Positions 1-9,309 of a DNA stretch of 27,819 nt are shown piece by piece. The notes beneath the pieces are model-generated. The model saw only the letters and a list, made by a program, of their open reading frames with translations. It ran no database searches and was not told the DNA's origin. Numbering within the stretch: the first letter of the stretch is position 1; every line of letters starts with the position of its first letter. Both the position numbers and the translations under genes were made by a program. Source of the DNA: Pelargonium cotyledonis (Eukaryota; Streptophyta; Magnoliopsida; Geraniales; Geraniaceae); the NCBI GenBank assembly GCA_036897625.1, contig JAYMTA010000496.1:1-27819 (forward strand), read 5' to 3'.

Positions 1-650
1 TCTTCTTTTTTAAAGTTGGAAGGAGAAAAACCCACACCTTTAGCCACACCATATCCAGTAATGGGCTAAATTGTCAAGATCAACACATCACAGCTAGTTC
101 AGTAGCTCACCAATATATAAACCATAACAGCAACAAACCAAGCCATATCCAAAACAATGTCCCCTCTAATGTTAACGACCCTATTCCTATCATATACACT
201 CCTACAACTAGTTTCTCCAAAATTACTAATCTCTCCTTCCTCCCATCCAAGTGCGGCCGCAGTAGGCATTGGCCATGCTAGCCTTCCAAAATTCAATATA
301 TTTTCAACTGCATATTATCTCAATTTCATGCATGCATGTACTCACCACGAAAATGGTAATCAATACAAAAATGAAAGAGATGAAATACACAACTTATTAA
401 AGAAAGTTGACTCACCGAACCGAGATCATAGGGCGTAGTGTAATTTCCTGGGAAAACACTTTGCATGCGGGCACGCATGTAGGGGTCGCAGGAAAGGAAG
501 AGGTTTTTGACCAAGTTTTTGGGTTATTAGAGTCAGAGGGTTGTTGTTCGGAGGGACTAAGGTTGATAGTTGCATAAGAGGCAACAACCATGTCGGATTC
601 TTTGGGGATCCCTGAAATGTATTGCTTCAGCATCACCTGCTTCATCACTC
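1..650 (-). pseudogene. NADP-dependent alkenal double-bond reductase, 5' exons 1-2, frameshifted (partial)
   Basis: Start of a zeta-crystallin-like medium-chain reductase. Members reduce the C=C bond of alkenals and phenylpropenals with NADPH in the cytosol. Exon 1 (about 650 to 416) encodes KQVMLKQYISGIPKESDM and, after a frame change, VKNLFLSCDPYMRARM, the N-terminal signature of the family. The donor is G|GTGAGT at 415. Exon 2 starts at 65 after acceptor AG (67-66), encodes PITGYGVAK and leaves the window. Both exons meet in phase 0, so the splice structure is preserved. One base is missing relative to the second copy between the SDSN and LVKN codons (about 520-535), shifting the frame. 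The ATG used by copy 2 is ACG here, leaving a downstream ATG near 648. The rest of the expected ~345-residue protein is beyond the left edge. A sequencing error at the frameshift would make this a working gene. Confidence 0.75.
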
Positions 651-754
651 CCTCTGCTACCGCCGTTGATGATCAAAATAATTAACCAAGCTCTCTCTCT
701 CTCTGAGACTGACATTGGCTATTGGATTTGAGGAGGAAGATACTTAAACTTATA

Positions 755-1310
755 GAAGAGAAGGGAATTTTTGTGGGTCAGTTGGTAATGCCAATTTTTC
801 GTTTCTGGATTGATGATTAATAAATTTTCCTGCTTTGCATTCAAATAAAATTTAATTATTTTTTAATTATTTTTTCAAGTATAATTTCAAATCCTTTGAA
901 TTCTGGGTTGCCTGCATTTAAATAAGTTTCTAGAATTGAGAAAGACAATTGTACTTAGAATATAAAAAAAATGTTTTATTTCAAAATTAACTCATCAATC
1001 ATCACATTGAAATGTATGATCAAGAATTTAATTTGAACATGTGTTGGCCGGCACTATGAATAGTATATATAGTTTACTTGATGTTTATACCTTACATACA
1101 TCAATTTTAACATCCTGAGTTGTTTATGTGTTTCAGATTCGAGTCGACCAACTGACAATACGAGGCAAACTATTTGAGTTTAAAGGAAACGCTAATCCCT
1201 GCTGTATAGCTGAACCGATAAAAATAACTAAATAAATTTTGACAAGACAAATAGATGTTTCAAATATCTTATGAAAATATCAACCATAACATGACACACA
1301 AGTTATTTTG
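755..1310. other. AT-rich spacer between the reductase copies
   Basis: AT-rich DNA with no reading frame, terminal repeat or RNA gene that I can support. It separates the two duplicated reductase segments and shares no obvious similarity with either. Confidence 0.5.
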
Positions 1311-1394
1311 TTGACAGCTTAGCCGAATTTCATGTGATTAATCACCATGAAAGAAATGAAAAACATTACTTAGTAAAGAAAGTTGACTACTCAC

Positions 1395-1651
1395 TAAACC
1401 GAGTTCAAAGGGCGGACTGTAACTTGCTGAAAATACAGCTTTCATGCGGCTTCGCATTAGGGATCGCAGGAAAGGTATAGATTTTTGACCAAAAGGGGCT
1501 TAAAATTAGAGTCTGAGGATTGTTGTTCTGAGAGATTAAGGTTGATAGTTGCAGAAGAGGCAACAACCATGTTGGATTCTTTAGGAATCCCAGAAACGTA
1601 TTGCTTTAGCATCACCTGCTTGTTTCTCATCACTCCTGTTGCCGCCGCCAT
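1395..1651 (-). pseudogene. second copy of alkenal double-bond reductase exon 1
   Basis: Diverged duplicate of the exon at 416-650. It starts with an intact ATG at 1651 (MAAATGVMRNKQVMLKQ) and stays open through LLVKNLYLSCDP. There a 1-base deletion (ccctaatg against ccctacatg in the other copy) creates an immediate TAA and later a TGA. The donor-like GTGAGT at 1394 is retained. No second exon (PITGYGVAK-like) lies between here and the left copy, so this is an isolated first exon. Similarity extends outside the coding part: CT-rich leader, GAGACTGA/GAGACTAA and a CTTATAGAAGAGAAGGGA block upstream. The duplicated segment therefore spans about 1310-1757 and 345-765. Confidence 0.75.
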
Positions 1652-1859
1652 TGATGATCAAATTACCAAACCCTCTCTCTGAGACTAATTAAAACTATGG
1701 CTATGGCTATTGGATTTGAGCAGAAAGATACCTTAAACTTATAGAAGAGAAGGGACAATATTTAATGAATAGGTTCATGAACAAAACAAACTGACATGGT
1801 CAAGCCCATATGAGAGAAATGTGAGTCCAATAAATTGAAATGAAAGTAAGTTCTTTTGT

Positions 1860-2106
1860 CTATGTGAAATGACGCAACGGTCAAGACATACATTTTCATG
1901 TGAAAGGTTGTGGATTTTAATCTCATTGCGACGAGTGTGGTATAATGGGGTGGGATTTGCGTTCGATCCCCACTCAACACAATTTTGGGGAGAGGCTTAA
2001 TCATCGCCTCGAATGAAGATTAGTCTGTGTATGGTTAAATGACTTAAAAGTGTCTATCGCAAAAGTGCGAGTCTGCTCAAGAACTCCATAGTTAAAAAAA
2101 AAAAAT
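1860..2106 (+). repeat. tRNA-derived SINE-like retroposon
   Basis: The segment reads in the plus direction with an A-box-like gacgcaacggtcaagac, a B-box-like gttgtggattttaatctc and a second B-box-like gcgttcgatcccc. It ends in a run of about 12 A near 2094-2105. An internal pol III type promoter plus a 3' A tract is the layout of a plant SINE. The 5' boundary is approximate and no clear target duplication was found. It could instead be the end of another retroposon. Confidence 0.45.
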
Positions 2107-2117
2107 CATTTTTTTTT

Positions 2118-2235
2118 GTTAAATGGTTCCAGGCCCCATGTCAATCCCTATTGTTTGTTGTGGATCTGAAGTTTACACCTAGGGGTGAACTCTATAATCC
2201 ACGTATGGAAGTCCAGGGGTATGGAACCATTTAAC
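2118..2235. repeat. small foldback element with perfect 14-bp inverted ends
   Basis: gttaaatggttcca at 2118-2131 is the exact reverse complement of tggaaccatttaac at 2222-2235. The 118-bp unit is flanked by T-rich DNA on the left and by caattttttt on the right. It has no coding capacity. Size and perfect ends suggest a MITE or a solo foldback; a target duplication is not clear because the flanks are low complexity. Confidence 0.5.
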
Positions 2236-2559
2236 CAATTTTTTTAGCTACACAGTATGGGATAACTCCTTGACGCAGCAATTAAGAGAAAATGAATTAC
2301 TGAATAATTCACTGTATTATATTTTAATCTATCTGAATATAGAAGTTTGAAGCCAATTTATAGCTTGTACAATAACTGCATATTTGCAGTTTAATAACCA
2401 ATTACATGAAACAGACACGACTGTTGAGACTTACAGTTTTACTAGAAAAACTCGAATTACAAATATTAATAAAATAAATAAAAATTAATTAATAAATAAC
2501 GAAATTAGGGGAAAATAATTAAAACGTTAATTTGAAGGCTTAAACGATGTTTTTTGGCT

Positions 2560-4370
2560 AAAATCTGCAGACCACACGACACAGCTGTGAGTATTGTTTT
2601 CCTTCGGCCTGTCAAATTTCAGGCGATGTCGATATCGTTTCCGACTTCTGTAGCTGTTCATACATCAGACGCCCATTCTTCGGAAAAACTCGTCCCCGAT
2701 CTGGATAGAATGGAACATTGGGAAAAATATGGAGATAAGTCGAATACATTAAAAGTTGGTGAGATAGCCCATCCTGCTAGTAAATTGACGACATATGCAT
2801 TGTCGTTTTATCTTCTTCAAAACTTCACACGGGCCAATTTTCTTCGGCTTCAATTTGTTGTAGGTGCCAACTGAGAATCACTCTTTGCGGAGATGCACCA
2901 TCACCATGTCTCCTTCACTGAATATCTTTACTCGTCGTTTTGCATCAGCAACATAAAATTACATTTTTTAGATTAATAAATAACTTGTTCTCCCTTAAAC
3001 TACCCAGAACTTCCTTAATATGTTGCATATGGTCTTCCTCATTCTGGTTGAAAATCAGAATATCATCAAAATAAACGATCACGAAACAGTTAATAAAATG
3101 TTTAAGAACTCGATTTATGAGTCACATAAATGTGCTGGGAGCATTTGATAATGTACCCAAACAGCATCACGAGCAACTCGTAAAGTCCTTTTGTTTTAAA
3201 GACGGTCTTCATTCCATTCGTCTCCCATCCGTATACGTACTTGATGGTATCTACTCCAAAAGATCAATTTTTTGAAAAGATTCTGACTCCACGCAACACA
3301 TCAATCATGTCATCGAGACGAGGAATTGGGAACCTGTACTTCACGGTAATTTCATTTATGGCTCTGCTATCTACACACATTCGTCATGAACCGTACGTCT
3401 TTCTTTGGCACTAATAAGGCGGGTACAACACATGGAATCATCCTTTCCCGAATATGTCACTTCTTTAGCAGCTCCTGTGATCTACTTGTTCACGTAGTAT
3501 TTTATGCTCTGTAGGACTCATCCGACAGTAAGTCAAATTTGATGTTGAATGTCCCTCAATAATGGTACTTCTCTTGGTAATTCTTCAGGCATGGCGTCCT
3601 CGAATTCTTTTAAGACAGGCTGCAACATATATAGGCGGAATGGCTTCAAATGCATCATGGAAGGCAGTTCTCACCATAGCCAGCACATACGGTGTTTTTC
3701 TTGATTCTGCTGGAAATTTTGTTTCTATACACATGGAAACCAAACATCTGCTTGTCATTGTTTTACTGAAAGGACAAAAAGTACATTTGACTTTGTCGTT
3801 TGAGAACTCCCTCACATTCTTTCTGCCTCACGTCGAACTGCCATGGCCTTCCTAGCATGAGTTGGCATGCATGCGTTCATATCAACAACGTCACACGTCA
3901 CTTTGTCCTTGTAACGACCAATGGAAAACTCCAGTACTTGGGACTGCTCCGTTACTCTTATGCTCCCAACTTCATTGATCAATCTGATCTGGTATGGTAT
4001 GGTATGGGATGAAGAGTTGTTGCTAATTTCAGAAGTTCAACTGCTTCTCTGGATATCAGATTCTCTTGACTCCCTCCATCAACTATTACGTCAAGAATTT
4101 GTCCGCCTACTTTGCATCGGATCGGGTACGAAAAAGGCTATGTCTTTGTACGTGTCTCCTCACCAACTTTTGTTGTCAACGAGAGTCTGCAAATTAAAAC
4201 ACCATGACATCTCGATCATTAGTGTCGTCGTTAAAAACATAATCGATCATGCCATCATCTTCTTCTTCTCCATCTTTTTCTGCCAGATTCACCTACTGGT
4301 TTGGACATTGGTTGGAAAAATGTCATGGCTCATTGCACCGATAACACTTATTGCCTCTTTCACGAGCATA
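2560..4370 (-). mobile_element. internally deleted Ty3/gypsy retrotransposon (gag zinc knuckle, protease, RT, integrase tail)
   Basis: Degenerate gag-pol read on the minus strand. In order: a CCHC zinc knuckle at 4345-4305 (CYRCNEP, a stop codon, HFSNQC); aspartic protease around 4140-3830 with DGGSQEN (about 4083-4060), INEVGSIRVTEQ, FSIGRYKDKVTCDVV and LGRPWQFDV (3858-3832); RT from about 3520 with [28 protein letters not shown] (near 3370), FPIPRLDDM and the catalytic YFDDIL (3073-3060); then integrase C-terminal motifs MVMVHLRKE, VGTYNKLKPKK, AYVVNL and TFNVFDLSPY (about 2955-2700). RNase H and the integrase core are absent: RT's NLKNVIL runs within a few codons into ADAKRRVKIF. Many stops and frameshifts are present. 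No LTR pair was identified. It is non-autonomous and dead. Confidence 0.85.
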
Positions 4371-4399
4371 TATAAAGGTTATTATTCTGTTGATTTTCT

Positions 4400-4765
4400 T
4401 GAAAGAATTGTAATGTGTTTTGTAGATTTTTCTACAAATGTTTAGAAATTAGAAGAATAAATATTAGAAAAATAGAAAAATGTATGGAGAACTCTAGAAA
4501 ATTGAAACTGCTTGAAGAAGTCATGAGATCTCTAGACTTATCCATTATCACCTATAAATATGTGTTCTTGTAACCATTTGTGACGAGGAGAAACACTAAG
4601 AACACATTTCAAAAACGTTGCTCTTTGTCTCAACTACTAAATTTCTCCCTTGCCTACTCAATATCTTATACCTTCAACTAAAACATTCAACCTAAAACCC
4701 ATCAATCATCCTTCATAATCCAACAAGAACTGTGCCTCCCAGATTCATCCTCGGACAAGGTAGGC
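4400..4765 (+). repeat. LTR-like or promoter-like sequence with TATA box
   Basis: This gene-free stretch lies between the Ty3/gypsy remnant and the F-box pseudogene. On the plus strand it has a good TATA motif (cctataaatatgtg near 4551) followed about 40-60 bp later by a C/A-rich transcribed-looking segment. That is the usual middle of a plant LTR. Its direction is opposite to the adjacent gag-pol remnant, so it would belong to a different insertion. I found no TG...CA ends, primer-binding site or target duplication, so the call is tentative. Confidence 0.25.
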
Positions 4766-5577
4766 ATTCACATCTTCAAGAAGATTTCATTTTCTATATC
4801 AAAATATAACAAACAATTGTAGTCTGCAGCCAACCAGTGAATGGAACCATTCACGAACAGTCCACGATTACAACTTGCACAAAAAATAGGGAGCATAACA
4901 AAAGGATCGCCCAAAAACCTCCAACAACCATGGCCGGGAGAATATATCTCAAACTGACACATGAAAACTGACGAGAACAATGGAATCATTGTCATCAAGA
5001 AAGTAGTAGATTGGATCTCTGAAATATGACAAAGAAACCAGCCTGTACTCATTGGGGGGTCTAAGTGCGTGGATCAAAAGCAGACTTGATCTTGTAATCA
5101 TGATCTTGATCACCAGCTGGATAGGGTATGATTGTGAATTGTCGGGTGGAAGGATTGCAAACATAATAGTTTTCTACGGGACGAGCAGGTTTGGATGATG
5201 ATGATGATGAGCATAGCATAAGGCCATTGCAAGATTGCAAGATTGTGATGGTTTCTGTTGGGTCATTGCTAAGGAATGCCAAAGAAGGTGGAGGATGCGA
5301 AGTTGAGTTGAAGGGAAGGAATTGTGGGATTAGGGAGGTATTGGTGTGGAAGAATAGGCCCGAAGGAGTCGGCCGGGTAGGAGTTGCGTCCACGGGCATG
5401 AACTGAAATGAAATGAGGATCTGAGACTATAGAGATCCAACTTTTAGAGACGGACTTGAATCTTGTTATGGACTTTGATGGAAGTAAAACAAGGATTTGG
5501 GATAGCAAATCTTGGTCGGCGTCAATCCAAGAACCAACGCTGAGTGTTTTTTGAAACTTGGAAGAAGAGATCGTCAT
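4720..5577 (-). pseudogene. F-box protein (F-box associated type), multiply frameshifted
   Basis: The family forms substrate receptors of SCF ubiquitin ligases. The F-box comes from ATG at 5577: DQDLLSQILVLLPSKSITRF then KSVSKSWISIVSDPHF, the usual helix set that binds SKP1. The F-box associated part is recognisable but in other frames: SGLFF, SCNGLMLC and YYVCNPSTRQF (about 5345-5150), FDPRT/PNEYRLVSLSYF (about 5075-5000), then CQFEIYSPGHGCWRFLGDPF, GSIHWLAADYNCLLYFDIE (about 4960-4775). Frame changes occur near 5390, 5065 and 4985, and an in-frame TGA follows FLKM near 4767. The C-terminal half of the usual ~380-residue protein is missing beyond about 4720. An in-frame upstream ATG exists at 5649. 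With at least three frame changes it is a pseudogene, not a sequencing artefact. Confidence 0.85.
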
Positions 5578-5813
5578 CTTTTTCTTCTGGCAAATGTGTT
5601 TGAGAAAAGTTGTGAAGAGGAAATGAGAATTTGGAGAATGAAATGACAAATATATGGAGAAGGGATGCGGAAGCCCAAAGAACAGCTAGGTAGGCAGAGG
5701 GAAATGGTTCATTTGTGGCTCTATTTACTAGCTTTACAGTTTCCAATATGCATTTATCTTTGATGGGAAAGTGTCTTTTCTATTCATTACATTCTCACAT
5801 TTTTGTTGGGTTA

Positions 5814-6340
5814 AAATTTTTTTTTTTAAAAACAAATTGACTACCCCTTATATTAAAATCATTACTCAAAGAGTGAACCACAATCGGGGACACTCCGGAG
5901 CAATCCAGCTACACCTACCAAACATAGGAATGAGCTGCTCAAGCAATTAAGTATGAGCCGCTACATTCGCGGAGCAAAGAGAATTTAACTTTCTCTCAAC
6001 TAGAAGCTAGCTTAATACAATCACTAACTAGCATACCATCAATATTTGGCATATTGAATCCTAATGCAAGATCTCACTTGACTTTCTTAAAATCACCATC
6101 TAACTCAACTACTTGCCACCTTTTGTTCTTTAATCATGAGAGAGCTTCCCTCACTGCCATGACCTCCACCACCGGAATTGAGATGGCCACCCTCTCCCAC
6201 CTACGACACCCTTCTCCCAACCACCAACCTCCATTGTCTTTCACCACCAAACCTACACCAAACCCAACCGCCCTGAAAGTCACCCCATCAACATTAACCT
6301 TCACCACATCATTCTCCAGGCACTGCCAGGCCACCTGACC
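5814..6340 (-). pseudogene. RNase H-like domain at the 3' end of a LINE-type retroelement
   Basis: The minus strand encodes VVKVNVDGVTF, then GFGVGLVVKDNGGWWL and VVEVMAVREALS (6334-6134). This is the beta-hairpin and helix pattern of the plant RVT_3/RNase H-like domain (NVDG..., GVVVRD..G, E..ALREAL). Weakly matching continuation with stops and a frameshift follows: WQVVELDGDFKKV, then a REC.../AAH-like motif near 5965, then a W/C-P-I-V tail. The downstream end at 5827-5815 is a T run on the plus strand, meaning a poly(A) tail on the element's strand. That supports the 3' end of an L1-type LINE rather than a host gene. The 5' part is missing. Confidence 0.6.
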
Positions 6341-6344
6341 GCCT

Positions 6345-7279
6345 GACCTCTAACCAGCTCCTCCACACGTCATTAATTTTGTACTTATTATCAATACACA
6401 TCAACAATGTGGTTCACACGGGCCTACCATGTCGACTTTCAGCCTTCCATACTGAAATGTTGTTTTATATTAATTTTTTAACGAGACGGCAAAAACGACA
6501 CCTTTAATTTTGACTTCACCTGAATAAAATATAAACTAAATACAACGTAGAACTCACATGTGTATGTGTAGAGCACTAATTTGCTGATGTGTATTGATGA
6601 TCCATGCCATGGTTCAAATTTTATCAACTCATTACTTACTAGGCGGGCCACAAAATTATTCCATAGGGTGGTTCTTAACTCGTGTCGACTCCAAAACTTA
6701 AGTGCACAAATCTTACTACTATTATATAAAGAAATTGAAAATATATAATCTGACTATAAAAATATCTCTAGCATAGTGTTTTGAGCAATTTCTAGTGGTC
6801 ATTCAATTTGTGTATGATACTTTTTTCATTAATGAATATTGTAAACAAAATCACCACTTAGGCGCAAATGCATGACTAAATAAATGAAAAACTCTAATTC
6901 CAAATAAATGCGGAAAATAAAACCGCCCACGCTGCATAATAACACTTATTTACACACTCAAGTCTCAAACTCTTACGAAATATTGCTGCTTAATTACACA
7001 CACAACATGAAATAGAAAGTCCCTTACATTACAATTACATATATATAGTGGCTCACACAAGAGCCTCACTGCTCATTGCTCACTGCCACACCCACCTATA
7101 CTTATTTAGAGAAAACTGCACTACACCTACTTAGGAGATAGTAACACACCAACATCAACGCCGATATATATTGTTCAAATTAACCGAAAAGCAGATGCTG
7201 CATGACCAACAACAACGAACGACTACTCCAGCAAGCCACAATGACAAGAAACACACCAACTTATGCATGAAACCATGGT
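6345..7279. other. gene-free spacer and probable 3' flank of the LRR exon
   Basis: AT-rich DNA with no supported gene. The segment nearest 7280 would hold the 3' untranslated region of the minus-strand LRR exon. No terminal repeats were recognised. Confidence 0.5.
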
Positions 7280-7961
7280 CTATCTGGTGAAGTAGTTGCG
7301 GGGCGAGAAGAGGCGGCGAGGAGAGAACATTCCCTTGTACCTCGGTGACGCGAGGCTATCGATGGGACGATACTCGGGCATAATGAACCCTTCCCTCTCC
7401 TCGCTCGTGCCCGACCCTTGCCCGCTTCTTGCACTGAATGTCCCGTACTTGACCAGCTTCCCATACCAAGACTTCTTCTTTGAGGGACTCTTGTGTTCAC
7501 CGTTCATTTTCTCGCTCAGGTAGTCCTTCACGGCGGCTACGCCCTGCTCCACCACCTCCATAGGGGGAGAGACCAGGGGGTTCCCCTGGACGCTCAGCTT
7601 CTGGAGCTTCTTGAGACAGCCGATTGAGTCCGGGAGGGAGGTGATCTTGTTGTAGCTGACGTCAAGTTCGACGAGGGAGAGGAGGAGGCCAACCGAGTAG
7701 GGTAGAGAGTCGAGGTAATGGAAGTTTTGGCTGACATTGAGGATCTTGAGGTTGATGAGGTTTTCGAGGTCCTCGGGGAGAGACCGGAGGCAGTTCAGGC
7801 GAACGTCTAGGACGCGCAGGGTGGTCATGTGGGTGAGGGAGTGTGGGAGGAATATCAGCTTGTTTGAATTCACGGACAGCTTCTTTAGGTTCAGCTCAAA
7901 ACCGATGGTGTCCGGTAGCTTGCTCAGCTGGTTGAAATTCGCATTTAGTTCTTCCAAGGAT
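7280..7961 (-). CDS. plant intracellular Ras-group LRR (PIRL)-like protein, terminal exon only
   Basis: Open from splice acceptor AG (7963-7962) to TAG (7282-7280), about 226 residues. It holds about five 23-residue leucine-rich repeats of the SHOC2/Ras-group type (LxxLPxxIxxLxxLxxLxVxxN), for example [50 protein letters not shown] and [11 protein letters not shown]. Then come the family's junction [17 protein letters not shown] and a Ser/Arg/Lys-rich tail ending [14 protein letters not shown]. PIRLs are cytosolic plant proteins with roles in pollen and gametophyte development. The known proteins are about 350-500 residues, with more repeats and an N-terminal domain. No upstream exon was seen between 7964 and the next gene at 12815. 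The frame is undamaged and base composition is gene-like. Either it is a recently truncated copy, or its first exons lie very far away. Confidence 0.75.
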
Positions 7962-7963
7962 CT

Positions 7964-8147
7964 ATTTACACATAAAACCAACGTGCAAATAATTAGAATC
8001 ATTTCGTACATGAACCATGCATATATGACATATCAATGGAATAGTATATATATTTCGTGCACTTGTAAGTGTAATTAACTTTATGTTTGTTAGATGCTCG
8101 AAGTGTATGTATCAATATCCAAGTTAAGGATTATAATATGTAATAAC
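7964..8147. other. intron-like flank upstream of the LRR exon
   Basis: The sequence next to the exon carries a pyrimidine-rich acceptor context on the minus strand (ggttttatgtgtaaatag). It contains no coding segment and leads into a MITE-like element at 8148. Confidence 0.4.
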
Positions 8148-8427
8148 TAGAGCTAACAATTTGTGCGTAGCTAGGTGCCGTGTTTGTGTGTACTGAAAGT
8201 TGTTTATGTAGTGCATGAACTAACATGAATACGACATGTTTGTCACAATACGAACACGATCACACACATTATTCACGATAGAACTAACATGTTACTAGCC
8301 ACACAACCCAACACAACTATTCAATCGTTTGTAAGAGTTTTAGAAACTCAATACAAATACAACATGCCACGATTGTAAAATATAAAAACGCATACTCTAG
8401 TTTCATATCGTGTTACTATCAACTCTA
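8148..8427. repeat. hAT-like MITE, related to the element at 11665-12211
   Basis: It begins TAGAGCTAACAATTTGTG and ends in CAACTCTA, the inverted form of TAGAGTTG. The same TAGAG(T/C)T termini bound the larger element near 11.7 kb, and both are rich in CACGA/GTGTTG words. The 8-bp flanks do not match exactly, although tgtaata occurs on both sides. It is probably an old, internally deleted copy of the same family. Confidence 0.4.
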
Positions 8428-9063
8428 TATTGTAATACTAATAAGTCACTCTTTTGATGAGAAGTGACTTGTGTACCTTATAAATCATGTTATCGTGACA
8501 CATGTACCTAGTTCTTCTCAGGATCATAAACCATCTATAATTCAACACTATCTGACCTTAAAATTAAGGATTAAATATTTTTCGACTATCTAATCTAACT
8601 CATCAATTTGAATACGTAAGGTTGATCCATATATGGCAAATGTTGTTCAGTAGTCAATTATACACACACTTGTCGTTAACAATTTAATTTGTCAAAAATC
8701 CTTTTAATATTTCTTATGCTTATTTATTTGTCTGTCATAATAACTGTGAAGACTTTCAATTACACAAAATGGACCGTCAGGGTTAGGGTTTGAAGTTGCT
8801 GCAAGTGGCCTCCATTTTTTTGTTCATTTTTTTTTTCCATGAAACGTCTCTCCCACGTTAATGCGTGTCACTGTTGCTAATGTTTCATATACATATATTT
8901 ATTTATTTTTCCTAGAGTATGACCTTTTTGTTGTTTATCATGTGTTGCAACTCTGTGACCGTCCATTATCATTATTATATAATGTCAAATATCATGATTA
9001 TAACGTTCGAGCCACTACCAAATATGAAATTTTTTAAGGAAACTGATATAATTAGATAAATAT
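8428..9063. other. gene-free AT-rich spacer
   Basis: No supported coding segment or RNA gene. It includes T-rich runs near 8814-8836 and short AT repeats. No upstream LRR exon for the gene at 7280-7961 was found here on either strand. Confidence 0.45.
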
Positions 9064-9065
9064 TA

Positions 9066-9307
9066 CTCCCTCTATCCCAAAATGAGTGTCTTGTTTCAAT
9101 TTTATTTTCTGTCCCAAAATGAGTGTCTTGTTTCCTTTTCTAGTAAGTTAGTTATGCATGAATTGTCAATAATACTCTTATAAAAGCTAGTTAGAATCTC
9201 TCACCACATGATCATAAGGATACAATAGTAAACATACCACAATAACTAACTTCTTCTTAATTTTTCTCAAAATAAAAAAGAGGACACTCATTTTCGGACG
9301 GATGGAG
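9066..9307. mobile_element. Stowaway-type MITE (Tc1/mariner-derived)
   Basis: The left end is CTCCCTCTATCCCAAAATGA (9066) and the right end ...GACACTCATTTTCGGACGGATGGAG (to 9307). These are near-perfect terminal inverted repeats of the plant Stowaway class (CTCCCTCYGTCCCAAAA). The flanking dinucleotide TA at 9064-9065 and 9308-9309 is the expected target duplication. It is about 242 bp and non-coding. The left terminal segment tcccaaaatgagtgtcttgt is duplicated in direct orientation inside the element (starting near 9075 and 9112). Confidence 0.85.
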
Positions 9308-9309
9308 TA

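Noticed and set aside
99-296. Minus-strand open frame between the reductase exons
   Set aside because: It lies inside intron 1, between donor 415 and acceptor 66, and has no similarity to the reductase family.
2554-2874. Plus-strand open frame of 106 codons
   Set aside because: It is antisense to the integrase C-terminal motifs of the minus-strand Ty3/gypsy remnant, and its protein resembles nothing.
3921-4445. Plus-strand open frame of 174 codons, the longest in that region
   Set aside because: It lies opposite the protease and gag zinc knuckle of the retrotransposon. It is hydrophobic and low complexity, with no family signature.
6054-6338. Plus-strand proline/threonine-rich open frame
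   Set aside because: It is antisense to the RNase H-like domain on the minus strand, and its composition is a by-product of that coding sequence.
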